From positions 310,001-374,000 of the forward strand of contig NZ_CP032819.1 of assembly GCF_003991565.1 (NCBI RefSeq): DNA of 64,000 nt. Direction: 5' to 3'. This DNA comes from Butyricimonas faecalis. GTDB taxonomy: Bacteria; Bacteroidota; Bacteroidia; Bacteroidales; Marinifilaceae. The notes under the pieces are model-generated. The model was not told where the DNA came from. It was given only the letters and a program-made list of their open reading frames with translations, and searched no databases. The position numbers were made by a program, and so were the translations under genes. Position 1 is the first letter of the stretch. Each line of letters opens with the position of its first letter. Shown here piece after piece: positions 1 to 10,210 of the stretch.

Positions 1-1
1 A

Positions 2-256
2 AAAAATATCTACGTTCCGAAAAGAGATGCCCAACAGGGTGGAAACACCCGTCCGGTTCCCTCTCTCTCTTATCGCGAACCGGCCGTTGCCGACCTGTGT
101 TTGTTGAAAGGGAAAGAGACCGTGATGACCGTTCGTTGTGTCATACCACAACTCGGATTTATCAAACAATTCCCTTTGGATGTCATCAATAATGAAGGTA
201 TTTCCATTGATTTCTACCCGCGATATGGTTCAATAAAAGGTATAATGAAAAAATAG
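2..256 (+). CDS. C-terminal part of a DUF4831-like protein (cut by window edge)
   Basis: An open frame enters from the left edge and stops at 254-256; 84 residues are visible. The tail, ending YPRYGSIKGIMKK, resembles the beta-rich end of DUF4831 proteins, which are secreted or lipoproteins of unknown function in Bacteroidales. The family call rests on recalled pattern only. The start, any signal peptide and most of the protein lie outside the window. The next gene begins 20 bp downstream on the same strand, so they may be cotranscribed. Confidence 0.5.
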   Translation, partial: KNIYVPKRDAQQGGNTRPVPSLSYREPAVADLCLLKGKETVMTVRCVIPQLGFIKQFPLDVINNEGISIDFYPRYGSIKGIMKK

Positions 257-275
257 TTTGATACACTTTTGAATC

Positions 276-2063
276 ATGACGGCAATTAACGAAAAGGGGA
301 TATTGGGGAAATTTCTGGTGTGGCGCGTCCGCTACATCAAGGAAAAGCAATTTATTGTCATGTTAAGCATCCTCGTCGGTATTGTTACCGGACTGGCGGG
401 AGTCGTGCTGAAAAATATGGTACATTTTACCCACATGTTTTTCACGGAACGGATGCAGGTGGACAGTGGAAACTTGTTTTTCTTTATCTATCCTTTTATC
501 GGAATATTGCTGACAACACTATTTGTAAAATTCTTCGTGAAAGAAGAGATCAGCCATGGCGTGACGAAAGTGTTGTACGCCATTTCCCGTCGCAACAGTA
601 TCATCAAGCCGCACAACAACTACACTTCGATGATTGCCAGTACCCTGACCATCGGTTTCGGAGGGTCGGTAGGAACGGAGGCCACCATCGTGTTGACGGG
701 AGCTTCCATCGGTTCGAACTTGGCACGTCTCTTCCGGATGAACTACAAAGTGATGACCCTGATGATCGGTTGTGGTGCGGCAGGGGCCATTGCCGGGATC
801 TTTAAAGCCCCGATTGCCGGAATCGTCTTCACGATGGAAGTCTTGATGCTTGACTTGACGATGGCTTCATTGGTACCGTTGATGTTCACGGCCATCACCT
901 CGTACGTGGTCACCTTCTTCCTCATGGGCGATGGTTTCGTGTTCTCCTATCAGATCACGGATAAATTCGTGATGGCCAATTTCCCTTACTACGTGATACT
1001 GGGAATCTTTGCCGGGATCTTGTCCGTGTATTTCGTTCGGATGAATCTTCGGGTGGAACAATTCTTGGGGCGTATCAAACATACGTGGAAAAGAATAGCT
1101 CTCGGCGGCATCTTGTTAGGTGTCATCATTTTCGTCTTCCCCCCCCTCTATGGTGAAGGTTACACGGCCTTGGATGACATGATGGCCGGGCATTCCGACA
1201 AATTATTGAATAATACCTATTTCTTCGATTTTCGAGATAGTGCATGGATGATGATTCTTTTCGTGGTCGGTTTGACATTCGTCAAAGTGATTGCCACGGC
1301 CTTAACCAATGGTAGTGGGGGTGTTGGTGGTGTTTTTGCACCAAGCCTCTTCACGGGCGGAGTTGCCGGTTACTTGTTGGCAATGTTGATTAACATGAGT
1401 GGAATCCGTATCGTGGAACCCAGTCATTTCGTCTTGGCAGGCATGGCGGGAACGATGTCCGGGGTCATGAAAGCCCCGTTGACAGCCATGTTCTTGATCG
1501 CCGAGATATCCGGAGGCTACGCCTTATTCCTGCCTCTGATGCTGACCTCGGTTATTTCCTACTTGACCAGTCAGGGGATGGAACCTTATTCCATCTATGC
1601 CCGTCGTTTGGCCATGCAGGGAGATTTATTGACACACAACAAAGATAAGGCCGTGTTGACCTTGATGAAATTGAACAAGGTGGTGGAAACGGATTTTAAA
1701 ACGATCGAGGTCGACGCGACCTTAGGTGATCTGGTAAAAGTGGTTTCCAAATCAAGCCGGAACCTGTTTCCTGTTTTGAATTCCAACCAGCAATTACTGG
1801 GGATCGTCTTGTTGGATGACATTCGCAACGTGATGTTTAACCAGGAATTGTATTCGAAAACTTACGTGCGGGATTTCATGACGACGCCTTCCGTGGTGAT
1901 CGACATCAACGATTCCATGGAGGTGGTTATGAAAAAATTCGAAGACACGAAAGCGTGGAACCTGCCTGTTCTTCAAGATCACAAATACATCGGCTTTGTT
2001 TCTAAAGCAAAGATATTCAACACGTATCGGAAAGTGTTGATCCACTTCTCGGATGACGAATAA
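276..2063 (+). CDS. CLC-type chloride channel/transporter with CBS pair
   Basis: A 595-residue integral membrane protein of the voltage-gated chloride channel family. Signature stretches are visible: FGGSVGTEA near residues 128-136 (the GxEGP-like filter loop, here GTEAT), and GGVFAPSLFTG near 351-361, the conserved GGxFxP loop. Roughly ten hydrophobic helices span residues 25-435. A cytoplasmic tandem CBS module (about 465-585) follows, as in Bacteroidota homologues; it usually binds adenine nucleotides. The gating glutamate of exchangers (GREGP) is replaced in GTEAT, so whether this is a channel or exchanger is open. Start ATG lies 20 bp after the preceding stop. Confidence 0.9.
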   Translation: MTAINEKGILGKFLVWRVRYIKEKQFIVMLSILVGIVTGLAGVVLKNMVHFTHMFFTERMQVDSGNLFFFIYPFIGILLTTLFVKFFVKEEISHGVTKVLYAISRRNSIIKPHNNYTSMIASTLTIGFGGSVGTEATIVLTGASIGSNLARLFRMNYKVMTLMIGCGAAGAIAGIFKAPIAGIVFTMEVLMLDLTMASLVPLMFTAITSYVVTFFLMGDGFVFSYQITDKFVMANFPYYVILGIFAGILSVYFVRMNLRVEQFLGRIKHTWKRIALGGILLGVIIFVFPPLYGEGYTALDDMMAGHSDKLLNNTYFFDFRDSAWMMILFVVGLTFVKVIATALTNGSGGVGGVFAPSLFTGGVAGYLLAMLINMSGIRIVEPSHFVLAGMAGTMSGVMKAPLTAMFLIAEISGGYALFLPLMLTSVISYLTSQGMEPYSIYARRLAMQGDLLTHNKDKAVLTLMKLNKVVETDFKTIEVDATLGDLVKVVSKSSRNLFPVLNSNQQLLGIVLLDDIRNVMFNQELYSKTYVRDFMTTPSVVIDINDSMEVVMKKFEDTKAWNLPVLQDHKYIGFVSKAKIFNTYRKVLIHFSDDE

Positions 2064-2223
2064 TTTTTAGTGTAACCATTTAGATCGTTTTGCGTTACTT
2101 AGGGCGATACATAAGATGTATTGTTTCTAAATAACTTCTTATTAAAAAAAAGAGGTTGTATTATTAGAAATAAACTATATATTCGCGGCAAAAATAAGAA
2201 ACTACATTAAAAACGATATAACT

Positions 2224-2445
2224 ATGTATTGGACACTAGAACTAGCCTCAAAATTGGAAGATGCGCCTTGGCCAGCATCAAAAGATGAGTTGATAGACTA
2301 CGCCATTCGTTCCGGGGCACCTATGGAAGTGATCGAAAATCTTCAGGATATCGAGGATGATGAAGAAATATTTGAAAGTATTGAAGATATTTGGCCGGAC
2401 TATCCGAGTAAAGATGACTTTTTCTTCAACGAAGACGAGTACTAA
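2224..2445 (+). CDS. DUF2795-like small acidic protein
   Basis: A 73-residue acidic protein starting MYWTLELASKLEDAPWPASK and rich in Asp/Glu near the C-terminus (DIEDDEEIFESIEDIWPDYP). It resembles the small DUF2795 proteins common in Bacteroidetes, whose function is unknown. It has no signal peptide or membrane segment and is probably cytoplasmic. It is an isolated single gene closed by a strong terminator hairpin at 2467-2502. The 160 bp upstream (2064-2223) is AT-rich with no other gene. Confidence 0.8.
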   Translation: MYWTLELASKLEDAPWPASKDELIDYAIRSGAPMEVIENLQDIEDDEEIFESIEDIWPDYPSKDDFFFNEDEY

Positions 2446-2466
2446 TTTATTCAGGTAGGTAAAAAA

Positions 2467-2506
2467 AACAATGAACCACTCCGCGAGGGGTGGTTCATTG
2501 TTTTAT
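2467..2506 (+). terminator. Rho-independent terminator, 16-bp stem
   Basis: Stem AACAATGAACCACTCC (2467-2482), tetraloop GCGA, return arm 2487-2502 with one G-T wobble, followed by TTT. A-rich sequence on the other side would let it act in both directions. It closes the DUF2795 gene. Confidence 0.85.
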
Positions 2507-2691
2507 ATAACAATTTGAAACTTTCCCCATTATTAGGGGGTAAACCTTTATTTTTCATCATATATGGGGATTGTCATTTTTATTTATAAATTTGATATTT
2601 GCAGCGAGAAATTAATAAAATTAACAACGGTGTTGGGTGATTTTGAACAGATCCGATTTTAATAACGGGTGTGATACAATAGTACAGATTT

Positions 2692-3249
2692 ATGATGGAA
2701 TCCATGGGAATATTAGTAAAGCGAGTGTCGAAGGGGGACAGGAAAGCATACGCGGCTTTATTTCATGAATTTTACACTCCTTTATTACTTTATTCTAAAA
2801 AATTCACGAAAAACAGGGAGGTCTCGGAAGATATTGTGCAGGATTTTTTCTGTCGTTTGTGGGAAGACCGCAAACGGTTGGTAAATGACAAATCCTTTCA
2901 TGCTTACATGTATAGTGCCGTGCGCAATCGTTCGTTAAATTATTTAAGGGATACCCATTCTGTTTCTATCGAGGGTTTTGAGAAACAATCTGACGAGGAC
3001 TTTTTGCGGGAGATGATGGAGGAAGAGGTGTATAGAGAGTTGTATGCAGCCATCCAGAAACTGCCTGAACGTTGTCGCCGGATTTTTTTATTGAAGCTGG
3101 ACGGGGAAGAAAATCAAAAAATTGCTGATATGCTTCAAATATCAGAGGAAACCGTCAGGAGTCAGTTGAGAAGGGGCAAAGAGTTACTCCAAAATAATGT
3201 TGTCAGTTTCTATGTTTTAGGGGTGATTTGCTATTGGTGTGATTTTTGA
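2692..3249 (+). CDS. ECF RNA polymerase sigma factor (FecI/RpoE type)
   Basis: A 185-residue sigma-70 family protein without region 1 or 3. Region 2 is around residues 14-90 (ALFHEFYTPLL, SEDIVQDFFCRLWEDR) and region 4 around 120-175 (LPERCRRIFLLKLDGEENQKIA, ISEETVRSQLRRGKELL helix-turn-helix). Families like this are held by the downstream FecR anti-sigma and released when the cognate SusC/TonB receptor binds its ligand; the next genes, FecR, STN-SusC and SusD, fit that circuit. A TAAATTTG box at 2587-2594 may be part of its promoter. The 433 bp to fecR is unusually long. Confidence 0.93.
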   Translation: MMESMGILVKRVSKGDRKAYAALFHEFYTPLLLYSKKFTKNREVSEDIVQDFFCRLWEDRKRLVNDKSFHAYMYSAVRNRSLNYLRDTHSVSIEGFEKQSDEDFLREMMEEEVYRELYAAIQKLPERCRRIFLLKLDGEENQKIADMLQISEETVRSQLRRGKELLQNNVVSFYVLGVICYWCDF

Positions 3250-3682
3250 CTTCATCTTTTTTCATTGAAGGTTCATAAAAAGGTACATGTCAGGACTATT
3301 TGAATAAAGTTACCAAGTTGCGTTTAGCGTGTGATCAAGTAGGTATCAACTATGAATTACCATGTTAATATTTGCAATACAAGTATAATATTTTGTTATA
3401 ATAATAGGAGCGGAATGGGAGGAGAATGGGAGCGGAATGGGAGCGGGTGGCTTGATGATGGGAACTTGATGGCATTTTAATAGCATTTTGTTACATTTCT
3501 TGTGTTTTAGGTATGGAGTTTGTGAAATTAAGGTGTTTTTGTATAGATTTTTGGGTGTATTTTATTGTATATCTGTGCTTTATGTTTCGTTGTGAATGGT
3601 AAAAATTATTTTTTCAAAAAAACAGGAAAATGATTTGCACGTTTTCTCGTTTCGTGTGTATGTATGAAAAATGTAAGATGGT
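3250..3682. other. Gene-free 433-bp spacer between sigma and anti-sigma
   Basis: No coding frame is supported here. It is AT-rich except for a purine-rich short tandem repeat at 3407-3450 (listed separately). No clear promoter or terminator was recognised. Confidence 0.6.
3407..3450 (+). repeat. Short purine tandem repeat
   Basis: About four imperfect copies of an 11-bp unit close to GGAGCGGAATG lie head to tail on the + strand, with no pyrimidines apart from single C and T positions. It sits in the spacer between the ECF sigma gene and fecR. Copy number could vary by slippage. Confidence 0.7.
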
Positions 3683-4847
3683 ATGAATGTGGATAACGAG
3701 AAGATTAGGAGTATCATTGTTAAGTCTGTTTTGGGGACTTTGACCGAGGAGGACAACCTTGTCTTGCAAGAATGGTTACGGGAGAGTGACCAGAATCGGG
3801 TGCTTTATCAGAAATTGTCTTCTGCTATTGAGTTGAAACATAAATACAGGCAATACGAGAGCGTGGATGTCGAGGAGGCTTTTAGGCGAAATCAACACCG
3901 TTTGTATCCCGATGGTTTGAATCGAAGCATGAAAAAGAAGTTGCCATACGTTGCAGCCGTGCTGGTTTTGTTCGGGGTATTTGTTTGTTTACTGATGAAT
4001 CGCACGGGGAAAGTGCGGGAGGAGGTGCCGGTTGTTTTGTCGGCCGGGGGAAAACACGCGGAATTGATTTTGGCAAATGGTCAAAAAGTGTATCTGCACG
4101 AAGGGATGGAAATGAAATTTCGGGAAAGAGGTTCCAATATCCAAGTAAAGGGGAATGTGGTTTATTACGAAGAGAAAAAGGATAGTGTGACAATCGATGA
4201 ATATAACATGATTCGCACCCCGTTAGGGGGAGAATATTCCTTGACGCTATCAGATGGTACGAAGGTTTGGCTGAACGCGATGTCCGAGTTACGCTATCCG
4301 GTGGCCTTCGGTGGCGATACGCGGGAAGTCGAGTTGAGGGGGGGAAGCTTATTTCGACGTGACGGAAGATGAAAATAAACCGTTTGTCGTGAGGACGGAT
4401 GAGTTTAGCGTGCGTGTGTTGGGAACTTCTTTTAATATTTCGGCCTACGCGGATTCTCCGTTAGCGTTAACCACGCTTTGCAGCGGGCACGTGCGGTTGA
4501 CGGATTGTATGAATCCGGGGAACGAGCGGGATCTTTTACCGGGCGAACAGTTGTTGTTCCACCGGGAGAGCCGGAAGATGGAAATTCGGAACGTGGATAC
4601 CGACGTGTTCGTTTCTTGGCGCGAGGGCTTTTTCCAGTTTGATAATCACACGGTGGAGGAAGTTTTTATGATATTGCAAAGATGGTATAACGTGCAGGTT
4701 TTTTATGCGAATGCCGAGGTTCGGCAGGAACTCTTTACCGGTAAGTTGCCCCGGTTCGATGATATGATGATTATCATTGATTTGATAAAGCGGGTTTCCG
4801 ATTTAGAAATTACAGTGGATGGAAAAGTGATTTATATAGATAAATAA
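3683..4847 (+). pseudogene. FecR anti-sigma factor, frame broken at a G7 tract
   Basis: Two frames together encode one FecR protein of about 388 residues. The first (3683-4372) holds the cytoplasmic anti-sigma N-terminus, a transmembrane helix near residues 89-106 and the start of the periplasmic FecR domain. The second (to 4847) holds the rest (KPFVVRTDEFSVRVLGTSFN and the C-terminal VDGKVIYIDK region). They are joined by a run of seven G at 4338-4344: with six G the reading continues as ELRGEAYFDVTEDENKPF, the usual family sequence. This is therefore a +1 slip, a sequencing error or a phase-variable tract. As written, the sensor half would be lost. Confidence 0.85.
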
Positions 4848-4924
4848 AGGAGAAAGGCAGAATAGCTTACCACAACCCTCTGCCAATCTCGAGTAATGTT
4901 TAACAAAGTAAACTCTACAAAGTT

Positions 4925-7900
4925 ATGAAAAAAAAGACAAGGTGTAGGGAATTCGTCATTCCTTTGAGAGGAAATCGGACATTTCTTGCCATGAGGTATT
5001 TACTGATTTTTCTTTTCGCGTTTCATTTGAATGGATTTTCCGGGATAAAAGCTCAACAAATCGCCGAGTATCAGGTGGAAAATGCCAATTTGAAAACGTG
5101 TATTAAGAAGGTGGAACGGTTGACAGGAAAAGGTTTCCTTTACAATGGAAATGATTTGGAACGCGTGGGTAATGTTTCCCTGCATTTGGAAAATGTCAGT
5201 TTAGGTGATTTATTGACAAGTATATTGCAAGGTAGCGGGTATACTTACGAGTTGATGAATGGCGTTATTGCCATCGTGCGGGTGAAGGAAGAAGGGCGTC
5301 AGACTGTTGAACAGGAATTGCTGAAGGGTGTCGTGCGGGATACCCGCGGGAATGTTTTGCCGGGAGTGACCGTGTTGATCAAGGGAACGACTTCGGGTGT
5401 CGTGACGGATACGGCGGGACGTTTCACGTTGCCTGTGATGAACCGGAAGAGTGTTGTCCTTGTATTTTCTTTTGTCGGTATGAAATCCCAGGAGGTTGCT
5501 GTCAGTGATGTCCGTAAAGAGGTGCGTGTCGTGATGGAAGAGAATGTGGACGAATTGGAGGAGGTGGTTATCACGGGTTACGGGACGACGACCAAGCGAC
5601 GCGCGACGGGGTCCGTGGCCGTGTTGGGAAGGGAGGAGCTGGAAAATCGGATTCCGGTGTCCGTGGATAATTTGTTGCAAGGTCTGGTGGCCGGGGTGGC
5701 CGTGACGGCAAATTCGGGACGCCCCGGTTCGTCAGCTAAAGTTAGGATTCGGGGAACCAACACGATTACCGGTAACGCGGAACCCTTGTGGGTAATTGAC
5801 GGGGTACCCGTGCAGGACGAGTTGCCTGAAATCTCGCTGGATCAGGTGAAGTCGGAAAACTTTAACGAGATTTTCGTGAATGGAATAGCGGGTATTAACC
5901 CGAATGATATCGAGAATATCACGTTCTTGAAAGATGCTGCCGCTGCCGCTATTTACGGTTCCCGGGCCGCGGGAGGTGTCGTTGTCATAACGACGAAGCA
6001 GGGGGCTCCGGGAAAAATGAGAATGAATTATTCGGCTCATTTCGGACTCGGCTTGAAGCCTCAACGGGATGCCGGGTTGATGAATGCCTCGGAAAAGTTG
6101 GCGTGGGAACAGGAGTTGTGGGATGAGTTCGCGGCAGATCAATACGCGTCGAACGCGCCTCATTACCCGGTAGTCGGTGTTGTCGGGATGTTGCGTTCCA
6201 ACAAGCTCGGGCGTAACGGGATGTTATGGACCGATGAGGGTTTTGAACCGATGACGGCAAGCGAGCAGGACGCGTATATCCGTGATCTGGCGTCTCATTC
6301 CACGGATTGGTTTGACGTGATATTCAGAAATTCTTTCGATATGACGCATAACTTTTCTTTTTCCGGGGGTGGAAATTCGCTGGCTTATTATGCCTCGGTG
6401 GGATACGCTCATCAGGATGGTTTGTTGAAAGAGGATAGTTACGATCGGTACACGGTGAATTTGAAAGTGAATGCATCCCCGTCGACACGGGTAAAGATGG
6501 GAATGGGTTTACGGGTGTCGAATCTTGTGTCTGACGGGCCTAGTATGAATGTTGATCCGTTTAAATACGCTTATTTTGCTAATCCGTACGAGCGTCCGTA
6601 TAACGAGGACGGCAGTTTCCGGCCTGATATGACTTATTTTAATCTGACGTCTATTAATGAAGGTGCGATAACACCGGAAAATCAACCCACGGCCGGGTTT
6701 AATATATTGCGGGAGATGGAGGAGACTTCGAGTGAAGGAAAGAAGTTTTCCGTGTCCGGACAATTCAGCCTGGATGTTGAAATTTTTAAATCGTTGACTT
6801 TTTCCGGGTTGGCTTCTTATGGCTACACGAATAACCGGGAGGAAAGTATTTTGGGTCGAGAGTCGTATGCCGCTTTCGTGGATCGGTTGAGTTTTGACAC
6901 GAATAATAAAACCCAGAATCTATACGGTTCTATATCCCAGTCGACTACGGACGGGGAACAATATAACGTGCGCGGACATTTTTCATACACGAACACGTTT
7001 GAGGATCATTATCTTAACGTGTTGGCCGGGGCGGAGTTACGCGGTTCTAAAAGTAAACGTGTCGCGGTGAAACGTTACGGGTATGATGAGAAAACGGGAT
7101 TGGCGAGTATGCCTGAACCACCGGAAGGTGATAATAGTTACGGATCGAGCTGGTACACGGGCTTGATTGATGGATTGTCAGGAATGTCCCGGTCGGAGAA
7201 TAAGTATGCTTCTTTTTACGTATCCACGGAGTATGGCTACCTGGGACGTTATATCCTGAATGCCTCTTTCCGCACGGATGGTTCGAATAATTTCGGTAGT
7301 AAGGAACAGTTTAACCCGACGTGGTCATTGGGGTTTGCTTGGCACGTGGATGACGAGGATTTCATGCAATCTTTACGTCCGGTGTTGAACCGCTTGACTC
7401 TTCGGGTGGCAACCGGATTTACGGGGAATGTCGTGCAGGGAGTTTTGAAGGAACTTGTGATCAAGTATAACGCCAACAGGTATTGGAATAATCTGATCAT
7501 GGGATCGATTAATAAGGCTCCGAATCCTCATTTGCGTTGGGAAAAGACAAGGGATGTGAAGGTGGCTTTGGATTTTGGTTTGTTTGGTGACCGTGTTACC
7601 GGGTTAGTTGAGGGGTATTGGCGGAAGAGTACGGATGTGATTTCCCGCGTACGGGTTGTTTCTTCGACGGGGTATAATGCTCAGAGTTATAACGCGTCGG
7701 ATATAGAGAATAAAGGGGTGGAGGCAACTTTAGGCGTGAAGGTTATCGATCGGCGGGATTATAGGTTGAGTTTCTCGGGAAATATTGCCTGGAACAGAAA
7801 CGTGCTGTCAAAGTTTTCTTCTCCATCGGGAACTATCAGTGAAGGGAAGTATGTCGGTTACCCGTTGGAATCAATTTTTGGTGGAAAGGAACTGGGGATT

Positions 7901-8566
7901 GATCCCTATGACGGGATTTATATGTATAAATTGCGTCCGGACGCCGTGGTGAAAGAGGCTTCTGATTTGAAATCTATTGTGAATTACCGTTATTATTTGG
8001 GTACCTCCATCGCCCCGATCACGGGAGGGTTTACCCTGCGTTTCGGTTATAAGAATTTGTCATGCAGTGTCGGAGGTTCTTATTCTTTCGGGGCAAAGAT
8101 TAGAAACCAGGTTTCTTCTCCCGTGAGCTACGAGAGTGTTTCCTATTCGTATTACGCGCAGGAGAGACCACAGACGGCTTATAGTGATCTGTATCGTAAT
8201 CACTTGAACGTGAGAAAGGAGATGACGGATCGCTGGACGAAGGATAACATTGATGCCAAGTATCCCAGAATTATTGATCCTTTCGGGAATAAATTGTACC
8301 TGGATCAATATAACCCGACCTCCTCGGATATTACATTGGGTAGTTTTCTGGAGAATGTTTCTTATTTGAGAATCCGGGATATTTCATTGAGTTATAATTT
8401 ACCGAAACGCTGGTTGACCCACGTGGGGGTGTCGTCGTTGGGCTTTTCGTTCATGATGAGTAATTTCTTCACCTTCACGAATTATTCGGGTATTGACCCG
8501 GAGACTCCCGGGACGACTTATCCGATCACGCGTTCGATAGCATTGGGAATTAATATCGGTTTTTAA
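4925..8566 (+). CDS. SusC/RagA TonB-dependent receptor with STN signalling domain
   Basis: A 1213-residue outer-membrane beta-barrel transporter. Order: signal peptide (hydrophobic 24-43), secretin/TonB short N-terminal STN domain (about 46-118), CarboxypepD_reg-like beta domain (132-205, GVVRDTRGNVLPGVTVLIKG), plug domain (about 215-340, PLWVIDGVPVQDE, DAAAAAIYGSRAAGGVV), then barrel, ending in an aromatic residue (NIGF). The STN domain is the part that touches FecR, so this receptor is probably the trigger of the sigma/anti-sigma pair upstream. SusD follows after 12 bp. The substrate (glycan or peptide) cannot be told from sequence. Confidence 0.95.
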   Translation: MKKKTRCREFVIPLRGNRTFLAMRYLLIFLFAFHLNGFSGIKAQQIAEYQVENANLKTCIKKVERLTGKGFLYNGNDLERVGNVSLHLENVSLGDLLTSILQGSGYTYELMNGVIAIVRVKEEGRQTVEQELLKGVVRDTRGNVLPGVTVLIKGTTSGVVTDTAGRFTLPVMNRKSVVLVFSFVGMKSQEVAVSDVRKEVRVVMEENVDELEEVVITGYGTTTKRRATGSVAVLGREELENRIPVSVDNLLQGLVAGVAVTANSGRPGSSAKVRIRGTNTITGNAEPLWVIDGVPVQDELPEISLDQVKSENFNEIFVNGIAGINPNDIENITFLKDAAAAAIYGSRAAGGVVVITTKQGAPGKMRMNYSAHFGLGLKPQRDAGLMNASEKLAWEQELWDEFAADQYASNAPHYPVVGVVGMLRSNKLGRNGMLWTDEGFEPMTASEQDAYIRDLASHSTDWFDVIFRNSFDMTHNFSFSGGGNSLAYYASVGYAHQDGLLKEDSYDRYTVNLKVNASPSTRVKMGMGLRVSNLVSDGPSMNVDPFKYAYFANPYERPYNEDGSFRPDMTYFNLTSINEGAITPENQPTAGFNILREMEETSSEGKKFSVSGQFSLDVEIFKSLTFSGLASYGYTNNREESILGRESYAAFVDRLSFDTNNKTQNLYGSISQSTTDGEQYNVRGHFSYTNTFEDHYLNVLAGAELRGSKSKRVAVKRYGYDEKTGLASMPEPPEGDNSYGSSWYTGLIDGLSGMSRSENKYASFYVSTEYGYLGRYILNASFRTDGSNNFGSKEQFNPTWSLGFAWHVDDEDFMQSLRPVLNRLTLRVATGFTGNVVQGVLKELVIKYNANRYWNNLIMGSINKAPNPHLRWEKTRDVKVALDFGLFGDRVTGLVEGYWRKSTDVISRVRVVSSTGYNAQSYNASDIENKGVEATLGVKVIDRRDYRLSFSGNIAWNRNVLSKFSSPSGTISEGKYVGYPLESIFGGKELGIDPYDGIYMYKLRPDAVVKEASDLKSIVNYRYYLGTSIAPITGGFTLRFGYKNLSCSVGGSYSFGAKIRNQVSSPVSYESVSYSYYAQERPQTAYSDLYRNHLNVRKEMTDRWTKDNIDAKYPRIIDPFGNKLYLDQYNPTSSDITLGSFLENVSYLRIRDISLSYNLPKRWLTHVGVSSLGFSFMMSNFFTFTNYSGIDPETPGTTYPITRSIALGINIGF

Positions 8567-8578
8567 AAATAGCAGGTT

Positions 8579-9961
8579 ATGAAAAGATATATTGTTTATG
8601 TTTTACTGGTTCTTTCCGGGTTTTGCGTGTCCTGTGATGAATATCTGAAGACGAAGACTTACGGGGAGATATTGCCGGAAACAACGGAGGACTACGCGTC
8701 TTTGTTACACACGCATTTGTATAACATAGAGGCCGGTACATCCGAAAAGATTCTGGGAAATTTTAATGATGTGCTTCGTTGGGAGTGTTTTTCCGATAAT
8801 CTGAATGCCAGTCTTTCTACATCGGTTAAAAATACTCCAATTTACGTGGGGTCTTATATCAGTTCAGCCATATACCGGTTTAATAATTTATTCCAGGTCG
8901 TGAAGGACGCGAATGTCGTGTTGGATAATGTGAAAGGAAAGGATTCGGAGTTGGATAAAAAGATCACGGCAATAGCCTATACCTTGCGTGCGGTGGTGTA
9001 TTATAATATGATGCGGGAGTTGTGCGAGCCTTACGAAAAACAAAGGGCAACCGAGATTATGGGAGTCCCGATCGTGGATCATTTCGACATGGAGGCAAAA
9101 CCGGGGCGAGGAAATATACAGGAGACCGTGGATTTTATCGTTGAAGATTTGAAAAAGGCTATCTCTTTGAATCAGGTGGACGAGAAATATATATTCACGG
9201 TTGACGTGGCCAAGGCTTATTTGGCGAAAACGTATTTCTGGGCGCAAGATTGGAAAAATGCAGTGTCGACGGCCAAAGAGCTTTTAGATAAATACCCGTT
9301 GATTGAAGGAGAGGAGTATAAGGCTATGATCCAGTCAACACCGCCTTTAGCGACGAAACCGGGAAACGTGATTTTATGTTCGTATAACCGGGGGAGTTTG
9401 TCTACGGCTTTCCAAGCCCGTTATTCCACGGATTCGCGTCGTCGACCCGTGAGTCTTAAATTCGCGGAATTGTTTACGGAGAAAGAAAAGGATATTCGTT
9501 ACAAGTTGTTTTTTGATAAGACATTTTTGAATACCAAAAGGTTGAATATGCAAATTCGTTCCGCGGAGATGTGTTTGATCCTGGCGGAAAGTTACGCTCA
9601 TTTGCAGGATGAGGACAATGCTTTGTTGTATTTGAATAATTTGCGGGCAAAACGGATCACGGATTACGTGCCTCTGACAAGGTCTTCTTTGCCGGCAGTT
9701 GACGATTCTGCTTTAGTGACGGTTGACGCGGAAGGTGAGGCTTTGACCCCTTTGATGTCCTCGATATTGAATGAACGGCGTAAGGAGTTGTACATGGAGG
9801 GTGATCGTTGGTTTGAACTGAAACGGAACGGACGTCCGGAGTTTTGGGTAGGATATAACGGGATAAAATACACGACATGGAAATATTTGTACACGTTCCC
9901 TTTATGGCAACAGGATTTACGTGTTAATCCGAATTTGGTGCAGAATGAAGGTTATGAATAG
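8579..9961 (+). CDS. SusD/RagB nutrient-binding surface lipoprotein
   Basis: A 460-residue lipoprotein that caps the SusC barrel on the cell surface. The N-terminal signal ends in a lipobox-like CVSC (Cys about residue 19) followed by DEYL, typical for SusD. TPR-like helical repeats (YTLRAVVYYNMMREL, DVAKAYLAKTYFWAQDW) and the C-terminal NERRKELYMEGDRWFELKR motif are family hallmarks. It is somewhat shorter than the usual 500-600 residues. It lies 12 bp after susC and is followed by two lipoprotein genes in the same operon. Confidence 0.94.
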   Translation: MKRYIVYVLLVLSGFCVSCDEYLKTKTYGEILPETTEDYASLLHTHLYNIEAGTSEKILGNFNDVLRWECFSDNLNASLSTSVKNTPIYVGSYISSAIYRFNNLFQVVKDANVVLDNVKGKDSELDKKITAIAYTLRAVVYYNMMRELCEPYEKQRATEIMGVPIVDHFDMEAKPGRGNIQETVDFIVEDLKKAISLNQVDEKYIFTVDVAKAYLAKTYFWAQDWKNAVSTAKELLDKYPLIEGEEYKAMIQSTPPLATKPGNVILCSYNRGSLSTAFQARYSTDSRRRPVSLKFAELFTEKEKDIRYKLFFDKTFLNTKRLNMQIRSAEMCLILAESYAHLQDEDNALLYLNNLRAKRITDYVPLTRSSLPAVDDSALVTVDAEGEALTPLMSSILNERRKELYMEGDRWFELKRNGRPEFWVGYNGIKYTTWKYLYTFPLWQQDLRVNPNLVQNEGYE

Positions 9962-9978
9962 TTTAAAAATTGTAAGGT

Positions 9979-10185
9979 ATGAAGTATATATTATGTATTT
10001 TCTTGTTTTCTCTTTTATTATCGGCTTGTGATAATAGCGACGAGTTGACACCCCGTATAGAGGATGTGTTTGATACAAATATCGTTATTCCCACTTCACG
10101 ATTAACTTACGAGGAACAAGACGCTCTTGAGGCGGAAAGAGCCATTTTCGATCAAGCCGTGGCAGATCGGGCGGGTGAAGAATAG
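9979..10185 (+). CDS. Small lipoprotein of the SusCD operon
   Basis: A 68-residue protein with a clear lipoprotein signal (MKYILCIFLFSLLLSAC, then DNSDELTP). The rest is short, acidic and without a recognised domain. It lies 17 bp after susD and 25 bp before a Calx-beta-like lipoprotein gene, so it is part of that operon. Similar short lipoproteins occur as accessory subunits in SusCD loci, but no function can be assigned. Confidence 0.75.
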   Translation: MKYILCIFLFSLLLSACDNSDELTPRIEDVFDTNIVIPTSRLTYEEQDALEAERAIFDQAVADRAGEE

Positions 10186-10210
10186 TTGTGAATTTATAAA
10201 ACAGAAGATC

